64,000 nt of DNA from assembly GCA_034669505.1 (NCBI GenBank), contig JAXDNJ010000001.1, forward strand, positions 1 to 64,000, read 5' to 3'. Numbering within the stretch: the first letter of the stretch is position 1; every line of letters begins with the position of its first letter. The translations under genes were made by a program, and so were the position numbers. Positions 44,588 to 53,206 of this stretch are shown piece after piece. The stretch comes from JAFASC01 sp034669505. Lineage in GTDB: Bacteria; Pseudomonadota; Alphaproteobacteria; Rhizobiales; Beijerinckiaceae. Under the pieces are notes generated by a model. That model worked only from the letters and a program-made list of their open reading frames with translations, had not been told where the DNA came from and searched no databases.

Positions 44588-45658
44588 CTACATCGCGTCA
44601 TAGTCTAGCGCGATTGTTTCCGTCGCCGGCCGGAACTGGCAGGTGAGAACGAATCCGGCCTCTTCTTCCCACGGCTCGAGTGAAAAATTCTGATCCATCG
44701 CGCCCGTGCCTTGAAGGAGTTTGGCGCGGCAGGTGCAGCACATCCCACCGCGGCACGAATAGGGCAGATCGAGTTCGTGCCGTTCGCCGGCTTCGAGCAC
44801 CGTTTCGTCTCTGCGCATGGCGATCTGGTGCAGCACGCCATCGAGCTTGACCGAGAGTCCCACCTCTTCGTTAGCCTCGGACCGAGCAGGGGACTTGATC
44901 GGGCGCGGCGGCGTCTCGGTCGTGAAGATTTCGCGATGGATGCGTTCGGAGGGCAGGCCGAGTGAAGCAAGAGTGGCGCTCACCTCGTCAGTCATCGCCA
45001 GCGGGCCGCAGAGGAACGCCTCGTCGACGGCCGTGATCCCGCCGGCGGTACGGATCAGCGGCGAAACCTTATCGCCGGTCAGGCGGCCGTGCAGCACATC
45101 CACGTCCTGCATTTCGCGCGACAGGATGTGGTGAATTGAGAGACGATCGACAAACCGGTCCTTCAGGTCGTCGAGCTCATCCTTGAACATGATCGTCGCG
45201 GACGACCTGTTGCCGTAGAAAAGGACGAAATGGCTTCGCGGCTCGCGCGTGAGCACGGTTTTGATGATCGAGAAGATCGGCGTGATGCCGGAACCGGCAG
45301 CGAAGCCTATGTAGGTGCGCTCCGCCGCCGCGTCGGGGGCGAGACCGAAGCGGCCGTCCGGCGGCATCACGTCGATCGTGTCGCCAGCCTTTAGTTGCGC
45401 GTTGGCAAAAGATGAGAACAAGCCGCCGTCGAGCCGCTTGATCGCGACGCGGAGCTCACCGTCATCGAGGCCGGAGCAGATGGAGTAGGAACGCCGTACT
45501 TCCGCGCCGTCGAGGTCCGTGCGCAGTGTCAGATATTGACCGCTGGTGAAGGCGAAATCCTTGCGTATGCCGTCCGGCACGGCGAACCGGATCGAGATTG
45601 CTTCCGCCGTTTCGCGGCGAACGTCTGCAATCGTGAGGGGATGGAAACTGTGCGCCAT
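44588..45658 (-). CDS. paaE: Phenylacetyl-CoA epoxidase reductase subunit PaaE
   Basis: A 356-residue oxidoreductase passing electrons from NADPH to the PaaABC(D) monooxygenase. N-terminal FAD domain with RRSYSICSG, NAD(P)-binding region (IGFAAGSGITPIFSIIK) and a C-terminal plant-type 2Fe-2S ferredoxin with LPYSCRGGMCCTCRAKLLQG and a last cysteine in VLTCQ. Last gene of paaABCDE, seven bases after paaD. Confidence 0.94.
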   Translation of the reverse strand: MAHSFHPLTIADVRRETAEAISIRFAVPDGIRKDFAFTSGQYLTLRTDLDGAEVRRSYSICSGLDDGELRVAIKRLDGGLFSSFANAQLKAGDTIDVMPPDGRFGLAPDAAAERTYIGFAAGSGITPIFSIIKTVLTREPRSHFVLFYGNRSSATIMFKDELDDLKDRFVDRLSIHHILSREMQDVDVLHGRLTGDKVSPLIRTAGGITAVDEAFLCGPLAMTDEVSATLASLGLPSERIHREIFTTETPPRPIKSPARSEANEEVGLSVKLDGVLHQIAMRRDETVLEAGERHELDLPYSCRGGMCCTCRAKLLQGTGAMDQNFSLEPWEEEAGFVLTCQFRPATETIALDYDAM

Positions 45659-45665
45659 TTCTCAA

Positions 45666-46184
45666 TCAAATGCATTTGAAGTAGTCGAAGGGCTCGCGGC
45701 AGGTCGTGCAGCGCCAGAGCGCCTTGCACGCGGTTGAGCCGAATTCGGAGATCTTTTCCGTGTGCTGCGAACCGCAATGGGGGCAGGCGACGCTCTCCTG
45801 GCCAAAGAGGGCGCGACGGGCGGCGGGCGCCGCCGGCGGCGCGATGCCGTAAGCTCTGAGTTTGGCTTTGCCCGCTTCGCTCATCCAGTCGGTCGTCCAG
45901 GCCGGCGAGAGCACTCGACGAACTCGCGCATTCTCGATGCCGGCCTTCATCAGAGCCGCTCTGACCTCAAAGCCGATCACATCCATTGCCGGGCAGCCGG
46001 AATAGGTCGGGGTGAGGGTCACTTCGATGCCGCCGTCTGCTACAGTTTCAACGGAGCGCAGCACGCCGAGATCGGCGATCGTGAGAACCGGGATCTCGGG
46101 GTCGCAAACCTGTTCGACGGCAGCGCGCGCCACAGCGACCAGATCGTCTTCCGTGTGAGGCTCTGCGAGCTCGAGCGCGGACAT
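45666..46184 (-). CDS. paaD: Phenylacetyl-CoA epoxidase maturation protein PaaD
   Basis: A 172-residue protein with an N-terminal MIP18/DUF59 domain (CDPEIPVLTIADLGVLRSVE and TPTYSGCPAMDVI) and a C-terminal zinc ribbon (ACPHCGSQHTE, WRCTTCREPFDYFKCI). It is needed for assembly of the epoxidase metal centre. The start at 46184 forms TGATG with the paaC stop; ATG at 46190 is an alternative. Confidence 0.92.
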   Translation of the reverse strand: MSALELAEPHTEDDLVAVARAAVEQVCDPEIPVLTIADLGVLRSVETVADGGIEVTLTPTYSGCPAMDVIGFEVRAALMKAGIENARVRRVLSPAWTTDWMSEAGKAKLRAYGIAPPAAPAARRALFGQESVACPHCGSQHTEKISEFGSTACKALWRCTTCREPFDYFKCI

Positions 46185-46960
46185 CACCATACCGCCTCGG
46201 GATGCGCGCGCTGCAGGAACTGCAGATCGGCGAGGATATAGCCGAGATGCTCGCTGTGGCATCCGCTGCGTCCGCCGGTCTGCATGAACGGCGTGTTCGG
46301 GATTTTCAGTGCCGCTTCGCGCAGGATCGGCTCGATGCGCGCCTGCCAGGGCTCACGTAGCGCGCCGGTATCCGGCGCGATGCCCGAACTTGCCAGCAAC
46401 CGCTCCGTCTCGTCCCTCTCGAACAGCTCGCCGGTGTATATCCACAGTTCATCCAACGCGGCCTCAGCGCGCTCATGACTCTCGTCGGTGCCGTCGCCGA
46501 GACGGATCAGCCATTCGGCGGAGTGACGCAAATGATATGCAGTCTCCTTCTCGGCTTTGGCGGAGATGGCGGCGAGCGTCTCGTCGCGAGAGATCATCAT
46601 CTCGCGCCAATACAAATCCATGAAGGCGGAGAACAGAAACTGCCGCACGATGGTGGCGGCGAAATCGCCATTCGGCTGCTCGACAAGCAGACAATTGCGG
46701 TACTGATGCTGCTCGCGCCGATAGGCGAAGTGATCTTCGGTAAGGCGTGAGCCGTCGACCTGCGCCGCATAATCGTAGAGCGAGCGCGCTTGGCCGATGA
46801 GATCGAGCGCAATGTTGGCGAGCGCAATATCTTCTTCGACGAGCGGCGCGTGACCGCACCATTCCGACAGTCGATGTCCGAGGATCAGCGCATCATCGGC
46901 GCGCTGCAACACGAGCGACAGCAGCGGCGTTTCGCTAAAGGAGATCGAGGTCGTCGACAT
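46184..46960 (-). CDS. paaC: Phenylacetyl-CoA epoxidase structural subunit PaaC
   Basis: A 258-residue ferritin-like helical protein that pairs with PaaA in the epoxidase core. Family features include GHRLSEWCGHAPLVEEDIAL, DLIGQARSLYDYA and EKETAYHLRHSAEWLIRLGDG. The ATG at 46960 overlaps the paaB stop by one base (TGATG). Confidence 0.94.
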   Translation of the reverse strand: MSTTSISFSETPLLSLVLQRADDALILGHRLSEWCGHAPLVEEDIALANIALDLIGQARSLYDYAAQVDGSRLTEDHFAYRREQHQYRNCLLVEQPNGDFAATIVRQFLFSAFMDLYWREMMISRDETLAAISAKAEKETAYHLRHSAEWLIRLGDGTDESHERAEAALDELWIYTGELFERDETERLLASSGIAPDTGALREPWQARIEPILREAALKIPNTPFMQTGGRSGCHSEHLGYILADLQFLQRAHPEAVW

Positions 46961-47247
46961 CACATGTGTCCGACGTCTTCCGGCACGTCGTAGAACGTCG
47001 GATGGCGGTAGATTTTCGACAGAGCCGGCTCGAACAGCTCACCTTTGTCCCACGGATCGGAGGCGATGATCGCGCTCGACGGCACAACCCAGATCGAATT
47101 GCCTTCGCCGCGCCGCGTATAGACGTCGCGCGCCGCCTGCAGCGCCATTTCCGCGTCGGCCGCGTGGACCGAGCCGCAATGTTTGTGCGCGAGGCCCGAG
47201 CGCGAGCGGATGAACACTTCCCAGAGCGGCAGATGTTTTTCGCTCAT
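46960..47247 (-). CDS. paaB: Phenylacetyl-CoA epoxidase subunit PaaB
   Basis: A 95-residue protein, the family's exact usual length, beginning MSEKHLPLWEVFIRSRSGLA, with HKHCGSVHAADAEMALQAARD and WVVPSSAI. PaaB bridges the PaaAC heterodimers. The frame is open to 47529, but only inside paaA. Confidence 0.94.
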   Translation of the reverse strand: MSEKHLPLWEVFIRSRSGLAHKHCGSVHAADAEMALQAARDVYTRRGEGNSIWVVPSSAIIASDPWDKGELFEPALSKIYRHPTFYDVPEDVGHM

Positions 47248-47260
47248 CCTATTACTACCA

Positions 47261-48256
47261 CTACTCCGCCGCGATCTGCATGGCGTCGCGCCGGGCGCGG
47301 CGCTTCTCGGCATAAGCCAACGCCGCCTCACGCACCCACGCGCCGTTCTCGTGCGCCTTGCGACGCACCCGCATCCGCTCGCGATTGCAGGGTCCGCCGC
47401 CCGACAGCACGCGCTTGAACTCGCTCCAGTCGATCGGCCCGATTTTCCAATGGCCGCTCGCTTCGTCATACGCGAGCTCCTTGTCGGGGATCGCCAAGCC
47501 GAGATAATGCGCCTGCGGTACCGTCGCATCGATGAATTTTTGTCTGAGATCGTCGTTGGAAAAGCGTTTGATCTTCCAGCGCGTCGACTGGTCGGAATGC
47601 TGGCTTTCCGTGTCCGGCGGGCCGAACATCATCAGGCACGGCCACCACCAGCGGTTCAGCGCATCCTGCGCCATCGCCTTCTGCTCGGGCGTGCCGCGCG
47701 CGAGCGTCAGCATGATCTCGTACCCTTGGCGCTGGTGAAAACTCTCTTCCTTGCAGATGCGGATCATGGCGCGCGCATAGGGACCGTAAGAGCAGCGGCA
47801 GAGCGGGATCTGGTTCATGATCGCTGCGCCGTCGACGAGCCAGCCGATCGCGCCGATATCGGCCCAGGTCAGCGTCGGATAATTAAAGATCGAGGAGTAC
47901 TTGGCTTTTCCGGAAAGCAGCTGCTCGATCAGCTCTTCGCGGGACACATCGAGCGTCTCGGCGGCGGCATAAAGATACAGCCCGTGGCCGGCCTCGTCCT
48001 GCACCTTGGCGAGCAGCGCCACCTTGCGCTTCAGCGACGGCGCGCGGGTGATCCAATTGCCTTCCGGCAGCATGCCAACGATCTCGGAATGCGCATGCTG
48101 CGAAATCTGCCGCACGAGCGTGCGCCGGTAGGCCTCCGGCATCCAGTCGTTCGGCTCGATTTTGCCTTCCGCCTCGACGCGGGATTGAAAGCGCGCGGCC
48201 TCCGTGGATCGGTCGGTCGGCTCGTCGGAAATGGTATTCAGCGCTTGCGTGTACAT
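47261..48256 (-). CDS. paaA: Phenylacetyl-CoA epoxidase catalytic subunit PaaA
   Basis: A 331-residue di-iron monooxygenase subunit that forms the 1,2-epoxide of phenylacetyl-CoA. The two ExxH ligand motifs are intact: QDEAGHGLYLY and KEESFHQRQGYE. GGAGAGG (48266-48260 on the minus strand) precedes the ATG. First gene of paaABCDE; controlled by the operator between it and paaX. The rest of the pathway (paaF, G, H, J, K, Z) is not in the window. Confidence 0.95.
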   Translation of the reverse strand: MYTQALNTISDEPTDRSTEAARFQSRVEAEGKIEPNDWMPEAYRRTLVRQISQHAHSEIVGMLPEGNWITRAPSLKRKVALLAKVQDEAGHGLYLYAAAETLDVSREELIEQLLSGKAKYSSIFNYPTLTWADIGAIGWLVDGAAIMNQIPLCRCSYGPYARAMIRICKEESFHQRQGYEIMLTLARGTPEQKAMAQDALNRWWWPCLMMFGPPDTESQHSDQSTRWKIKRFSNDDLRQKFIDATVPQAHYLGLAIPDKELAYDEASGHWKIGPIDWSEFKRVLSGGGPCNRERMRVRRKAHENGAWVREAALAYAEKRRARRDAMQIAAE

Positions 48257-48279
48257 CGGCCTCTCCGAGGCTGGACGAT

Positions 48280-48308
48280 TAATGTGTCACAAAAATGAGA
48301 TATGTCAA
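48280..48308 (-). promoter_or_regulatory. Probable paaA promoter inside the operator
   Basis: On the minus strand a consensus TTGACA (48308-48303) lies in the centre of the inverted repeat. ACATTA (48285-48280) follows after 17 bases; CATTAA is the 18-base option. Repressor bound to both arms would cover both promoter elements. Confidence 0.55.
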
Positions 48309-48327
48309 CGATTTTTGTGACACATTA
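48280..48327. promoter_or_regulatory. Perfect 17-base inverted repeat, probable PaaX operator
   Basis: TAATGTGTCACAAAAAT (48280-48296) and ATTTTTGTGACACATTA (48311-48327) are exact reverse complements separated by 14 bases. The right arm contains the paaX stop codon; the left arm starts 24 bases before the paaA ATG. PaaX is a GntR-like repressor relieved by phenylacetyl-CoA, and an operator here would control paaABCDE. Confidence 0.75.
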
Positions 48328-49197
48328 TCTGGGCTGGCTAGCAAAGCGCCCGCTCATTGCGGGGGCCGGCGGAGGCAGCGGGCCGCGTTCTTCCACGGCG
48401 TGGCCGCTGAGCCAGTGGTCGGTAGGATCGGCAACTGCCGCATAGATTTGGGCGCAGAGATCGTGCGCCGCTCGGCCGGGCCATCCCTGGGGGAGGAGCG
48501 GTGCGGGTAAAAGCGGGTCGCGCAAGACGATGCGGCGATATTGGTGGATCAGCAGAATGCGTATGACGAGACAGCCGAGGTCGTCCGGGACGCCCCGGCC
48601 AGCCAAAGCCTCCCATATCGGTTCGAACATTGCGTTGAACTGGTCGTAGCGCGTCGCAATGTCCTCCAACGGCCAGGCTCGAGCGGCAAGACGCCGGGCG
48701 GTCTGCGGCGCCCCAGCCTCCGCGCTGAGGTGAAGCCCTGATCCCACGCCGGGATTGCCGAGCCCGAGAAGCACGTCGGGCGTAAGCACCCCATAGCCGC
48801 TCTGCTGCCACTGCGCCCGCCCATCGGCGCGCTCCATGCCGCTGCCTTCCAGTAGCACGAGGTCGAAGCGGCCATCCCATTCCTGGCAAGACGCGCCGTA
48901 GATTTTCTGGGCTGCTTCGGAAAATGCCTGCCGCCCCGAACTGGATAGCGAGTAGAACGTGTTCCGGCCAATCTTCTTGCGCTCGAACAGCCCCTCGGCG
49001 ACGAGCCGCGACATCGCGGTGCGCACCAGCGTTTCGCTCACCCGGAACGCCCGCATGATCTCGAGCAGCGAGGCAAGCGCCAAGTGCCCGCCGCGCGGCA
49101 CGATGGCGTCACCGAACAGGGTGACGATCAGCGATCCCGCGCGGATCGGCGTGCGCGCGTGAAATTGATTGAGAAGGTCTTCGACGGAGTCCCGCAC
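48325..49197 (-). CDS. paaX: Phenylacetate pathway repressor PaaX
   Basis: A 290-residue transcription factor with an N-terminal winged helix (SLLEIMRAFRVSETLVRTAM, RLVAEGLFERKKIGRNTFY) and the PaaX middle and C-terminal domains (WPLEDIATRYDQF, VIRILLIHQYRRIVLRDP, LCAQIY). It starts with GTG at 49197. Upstream of paaA on the same strand; 68 bases lie between its stop and paaA. Whether the two are also co-transcribed is unclear. Confidence 0.93.
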   Translation of the reverse strand: MRDSVEDLLNQFHARTPIRAGSLIVTLFGDAIVPRGGHLALASLLEIMRAFRVSETLVRTAMSRLVAEGLFERKKIGRNTFYSLSSSGRQAFSEAAQKIYGASCQEWDGRFDLVLLEGSGMERADGRAQWQQSGYGVLTPDVLLGLGNPGVGSGLHLSAEAGAPQTARRLAARAWPLEDIATRYDQFNAMFEPIWEALAGRGVPDDLGCLVIRILLIHQYRRIVLRDPLLPAPLLPQGWPGRAAHDLCAQIYAAVADPTDHWLSGHAVEERGPLPPPAPAMSGRFASQPR

Positions 49198-49319
49198 TGG
49201 ATCTACCTACATCAGGTCAGAAGTTCCGCCGAGGCCATCTCGCTCTAGCATCGGGCCCGCAGCCAGCTAAGATCGTGCCGGCACCCGTTCGTCTGCATCC
49301 CATCGGCATCCGCTAGCCA

Positions 49320-50624
49320 ATGATCCTCACCGACATCGCTAAGCGCGTCTACGATCATACCTGGAAGCTTGATCCGATCGTGCGCAGCCTGCTCGATACG
49401 GACTTCTATAAGCTCCTCATGCTGCAGATGATCTGGGGCCTCTACCCGAATGTCGAGGCGACGTTCTCCCTCGTCAACCGGACGCGGAGCATGCGCATCG
49501 CCGAGGAGATCGACGAGCAGGAACTGCGTGATCAGCTCGATCACGCGCGCACCATCAGCTTCACCAAGAATGAGATGATCTGGCTCGCCGGCAACACGTT
49601 CTACGGCCGGTCGCAGATTTTCGATCCGAAATTTTTGGCGTGGCTTGCAAAGTTCCAGCTGCCGGAATACGAGCTACGCCGCGAGGACGGCCAGTTCGTC
49701 CTGCATTTCCATGGGCCCTGGACCCACACCTCGATGTGGGAAATCCCAGCGCTGGCGATCATCAACGAATTGCGCTCGCGTGCGGCGCTGCGCGGCCTCG
49801 GCCGATTCACGCTGGACGTGCTGTATGCCCGCGCCAAAGCCAAACTCTGGTCGAAGGTCGAGCGCCTGCGCGAATTGCCGGACCTGCGCATTTCGGACTT
49901 CGGCACGCGCCGCCGCCACTCCTTCCTATGGCATCGCTGGTGCGTCGCGGCTTTGAAGGAGGGGCTCGGCGACAAGTTCATAGGTACCAGCAACGTGCTG
50001 CTCGCGATGGACACCGATCTCGAAGCGATTGGCACTAACGCGCACGAATTGCCGATGGTGCTCGCCGCGCTCGCCGCCGATGAGACGGCCTTGCGCGCAG
50101 CGCCCTATCGCGTGCTCAAGGATTGGGAGCGCTATTACGGCGGCAATCTGCTTATCGTCCTGCCCGACACATTCGGCACGACCGCGTTCCTGCGCGACGC
50201 GCCGGACTGGGTCGCCGACTGGACCGGCTTTCGTCCGGATTCCGCGCCGCCGATCGAAGGCGGCGAGCGCATCATCGCGTGGTGGAAGTCGAAGGGCAAA
50301 GACGCGCGCGACAAGCTCCTCGTCTTCTCCGATGCGCTCGACGTCGACACGATCGAAGAAACCTACCGGCATTTCCGCGGCCGCGTGCGCATGAGCTTCG
50401 GCTGGGGCACGAATTTGACCAACGATTTCGACGATTGCTCACCGCTGCCGAACGAAAAGCTCGCGGCGATTTCGCTCGTTTGCAAGGTGAGCGAGGCGAA
50501 CGGCCGCCCGGCGGTGAAGCTCGCGGACAATCCCAACAAGGGTGTCGGCGATCGGGGCGAGATCGAGCGCTATTTGCGGGTGTTCGGCAACGCGGACCGC
50601 GTCGAGCAGGAAGTGGTGTTTTGA
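49320..50624 (+). CDS. pncB: Nicotinate phosphoribosyltransferase
   Basis: A 434-residue enzyme of NAD salvage that converts nicotinate plus PRPP to nicotinate mononucleotide. Signatures: LLDTDFYKLLMLQMIW near the N-terminus, DFGTRRRHSFLWHR, GTSNVLLAMDTDLEAIGTNAHELPM and SFGWGTNLTNDFDD near the end. Stand-alone, diverging from paaX and converging with the next gene (four-base gap). Confidence 0.95.
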   Translation: MILTDIAKRVYDHTWKLDPIVRSLLDTDFYKLLMLQMIWGLYPNVEATFSLVNRTRSMRIAEEIDEQELRDQLDHARTISFTKNEMIWLAGNTFYGRSQIFDPKFLAWLAKFQLPEYELRREDGQFVLHFHGPWTHTSMWEIPALAIINELRSRAALRGLGRFTLDVLYARAKAKLWSKVERLRELPDLRISDFGTRRRHSFLWHRWCVAALKEGLGDKFIGTSNVLLAMDTDLEAIGTNAHELPMVLAALAADETALRAAPYRVLKDWERYYGGNLLIVLPDTFGTTAFLRDAPDWVADWTGFRPDSAPPIEGGERIIAWWKSKGKDARDKLLVFSDALDVDTIEETYRHFRGRVRMSFGWGTNLTNDFDDCSPLPNEKLAAISLVCKVSEANGRPAVKLADNPNKGVGDRGEIERYLRVFGNADRVEQEVVF

Positions 50625-50628
50625 CTTC

Positions 50629-50952
50629 CTACTTCTTCGGCGGGCCGCCGAGCCGAAGCATGTCAGAAGCCGATTTCTGCAGATAAGGCTGGATCTTGTT
50701 CGCCAGCGCGGCGAGCAAGAACGGCAGCTGCACCTCCACGCGAACCTGCCTCGGCTCGATGTCGAGCTGCGCCGTCACCTTCTGGCCGAGCGCGCCGACT
50801 TTGATGTCGGCGTGATTGCCGGTCCATTGCACGTCCGAGGTCATTTTTCCCGCGAAACTCTGTTGCAGAGGCCCAAGGCCCTCGGCGATGCGCCGGCGCG
50901 CTTCGGCCGCGCCGAGATCGTGCGGGATGGAAATAACGATCGACCTGGACAT
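50629..50952 (-). CDS. Polyhydroxyalkanoic acid system family protein
   Basis: A 107-residue protein matching the small PHA_gran_rgn family: ISIPHDLGAAEARRRIAEGL, ADIKVGALGQKVTAQLDIEP and a terminal amphipathic helix (LLAALANKIQPYLQKSA). Members are often near polyhydroxyalkanoate genes but also occur alone, as here; function is undetermined. Confidence 0.8.
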   Translation of the reverse strand: MSRSIVISIPHDLGAAEARRRIAEGLGPLQQSFAGKMTSDVQWTGNHADIKVGALGQKVTAQLDIEPRQVRVEVQLPFLLAALANKIQPYLQKSASDMLRLGGPPKK

Positions 50953-51048
50953 GCGGACATCCTCTGGAGCGCCTTCCTAGCTCAGGAACGCGCACCCTCA
51001 CCAATATAGCGCCGGCGTGCGATAAAGCAGAAAGAGGGGGAAACGGAT

Positions 51049-52251
51049 TTGAAGACAACGCATCTCTGCATCGTGACGGCGCTGATCACGCTCGCCGCAG
51101 TCCCGCCTGCCACTGGGCAGCAACGCGGCGTCACCGCGACCGAAATCAAGCTCGGGCAGACGATGCCCTATAGCGGACCGGTCTCCGCCTTCAGCCCACT
51201 CGGCAAGGGCGAGGTCGGCTATTTCAACATGATCAACGAAAAGGGCGGCATCAACGGCCGCAGGATCAACTTCATCAGCCTCGACGACGGCTACGTGCCG
51301 CCGAAGACGGTGGAGCAGACGCGTCGGCTGGTCGAGCAGGACGAAATCGCCGCGATCTTCTCGAGCCTAGGCACCGCGCACAACACGGCGACGGCGAAGT
51401 ATCTGCAGAGTAAGAAGGTGCCGCAGCTCTTCATCGGCTCAGGTGCCTCGAAATTCGGCGATCCGCAGCAATATCCGAACCTCGTGGCCGGCGTGCAGGC
51501 CTCCTTCCGGGCGGAGGCACGCGTCTATGCGCGCTATACGCTCGCCAAGAACCCGCAGGCAAAATTCGCGATCCTGGCGCAGAACGATGATTTCGGCCGC
51601 GACTATGTTGCCGGCGTGCGTGACGTGCTCGGCAAGGACCTCGATACCCGCGCGACCGTCGCGAGCTACGAAGTCACCGATCCGACGATCGAATCGCAGA
51701 TCGTCAATCTCAAGGCGACGGGGGCCGACGTGCTCATTGTCGGCTCCACCCCGAAATTCGCCGCGCAAGCCATCCGCCGGGTCTACGAAGTCGGCTGGAA
51801 ACCGATGTTCTTCCTCGCCAACGTGTCGATCTGGGTGTCGAGCGTCATGGAGCCCGCCGGCCTCGAGAAAGGCATCGGCATACTCTCCACAGCTTACGTG
51901 AAGGACCCGAACGATCCGGCCTGGGCCGACGATCCCGGCGTGAAGGAGTACAAGAGGTTCCTGCAGAAATACGTGCCGGATGGCGATCTGCGCGACCAGG
52001 GCTTCGTCAACGGCTACAACAGCGCCATGGCGATGATGCAAGTCTTGAAACAATGCGGCGACGATCTCTCGTCCGACAACATCCTGAAGCAGGCGCTGAA
52101 CTTGAAAGACATCGAGCTCCCGATGCTCTTGCCGGGCATCAAGGTCAACACCAGTCCGACCGATCACCTGCCAGTCGAGCAGATGCAGATGATGCGCTTC
52201 GACGGCAAGCAATGGGTGCGTTTCGGCGAGGTGCTCGACGCGCGGGATTAG
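51049..52251 (+). CDS. Branched-chain amino acid-type ABC transporter substrate-binding protein, orphan
   Basis: A 400-residue secreted protein of Peripla_BP_6 with a signal peptide (KTTHLCIVTALITLAAVPPA). The start is TTG at 51049 with GAGGGGG at 51033-51039. GQTMPYSGPVSAFSPLGKG, INEKGGINGRRINFISLDDG and EQTRRLVEQDEIAAIFSSLG follow the LivK pattern. No permease or ATPase gene is adjacent. The ligand is unknown. Confidence 0.88.
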   Translation: MKTTHLCIVTALITLAAVPPATGQQRGVTATEIKLGQTMPYSGPVSAFSPLGKGEVGYFNMINEKGGINGRRINFISLDDGYVPPKTVEQTRRLVEQDEIAAIFSSLGTAHNTATAKYLQSKKVPQLFIGSGASKFGDPQQYPNLVAGVQASFRAEARVYARYTLAKNPQAKFAILAQNDDFGRDYVAGVRDVLGKDLDTRATVASYEVTDPTIESQIVNLKATGADVLIVGSTPKFAAQAIRRVYEVGWKPMFFLANVSIWVSSVMEPAGLEKGIGILSTAYVKDPNDPAWADDPGVKEYKRFLQKYVPDGDLRDQGFVNGYNSAMAMMQVLKQCGDDLSSDNILKQALNLKDIELPMLLPGIKVNTSPTDHLPVEQMQMMRFDGKQWVRFGEVLDARD

Positions 52252-52272
52252 CGCCCGCGCTGCGTCGCGCCG

Positions 52273-53178
52273 TTATTCCTTGACGGCGCCGGTGAGCGCC
52301 GAGACGTAGTACTCGACGAAGAAGGAATACAGGATGACGAGCGGCAGCGAGCCGACGAGCGCGCCCGCCATCAGCGAGCCCCAGCGATATATGTCGCCAT
52401 CGACGAACTCGTTGACGATGGCGACCGGCGCCGTTTTGTTCTGTACCGACGTGATGAAGGTCAGCGCGTAGATAAACTCGTTCCAGCAGAGCGTCAGCGA
52501 GAAGATGCCTGCCGAGATCAGTCCAGGGAGCGCAAGCGGCAGGATGATTTTCGTTAGAATCTGCCAGCGGCTGGCGCCATCGATCAATGCGCATTCCTCG
52601 AGCTCGAAGGGAATGGTCTTGAAATAACCCATGAGGAGCCAAGTCGAGAACGGGATGAGGATTGTCGGATAAACGAGGACGAGCGCCATCGGCGAGTCGA
52701 ACAGGCCGTATCTTTGCACGACCGTCGCGAGCGGAATGAACAGGATCGAAGGCGGCACGAGATAGGCAAGAAAGATCGCCCCGCCGACCCATTGCGCGCC
52801 GCGGTAGCGCAGCCGCACGATGGCATAGGCGGCAAGCACGCTTGCCACAAGCGAGACCGCGGTCGCAAGCACCGATACATAAGTCGTGTTCCACAGCCAT
52901 ATCGGATAATTTGTTTCGAAGAGCAGCTTGTAGATATGCTTGAACGTCGGCTTGACGACGAAGAACGGATTGAAATGCTCCATGTCGATGAGCTGCTCGT
53001 CCGGTTTGATTGCGGTCAGCACCATCCAATAGAACGGAAACAGCAGGACGATAAGGATGAGCGACAGCGGCAGCCACGTCGTGAGGGCCCGACGCGGCAG
53101 CGTCTCGAGATAGCTCATCCCCTCGGTTGAATCGTGAAGGATGCCGCCTGCCGTCGGCTGGACGATCGTGTCGGTCAT
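52273..53178 (-). CDS. Carbohydrate ABC transporter permease, MalG type
   Basis: A 301-residue inner-membrane protein with about six helices and the EAA loop for the ATPase (EECALIDGASRWQILTKIIL). The start at 53178 (MTDTIVQPT) is chosen within a longer open frame. Last of four genes (ATPase, binding protein, MalF-type, MalG-type), 28 bases after the MalF-type gene. Confidence 0.9.
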   Translation of the reverse strand: MTDTIVQPTAGGILHDSTEGMSYLETLPRRALTTWLPLSLILIVLLFPFYWMVLTAIKPDEQLIDMEHFNPFFVVKPTFKHIYKLLFETNYPIWLWNTTYVSVLATAVSLVASVLAAYAIVRLRYRGAQWVGGAIFLAYLVPPSILFIPLATVVQRYGLFDSPMALVLVYPTILIPFSTWLLMGYFKTIPFELEECALIDGASRWQILTKIILPLALPGLISAGIFSLTLCWNEFIYALTFITSVQNKTAPVAIVNEFVDGDIYRWGSLMAGALVGSLPLVILYSFFVEYYVSALTGAVKE

Positions 53179-53206
53179 CGCGCGGCTCTCGTTCGGCGCA
53201 TCGCGC

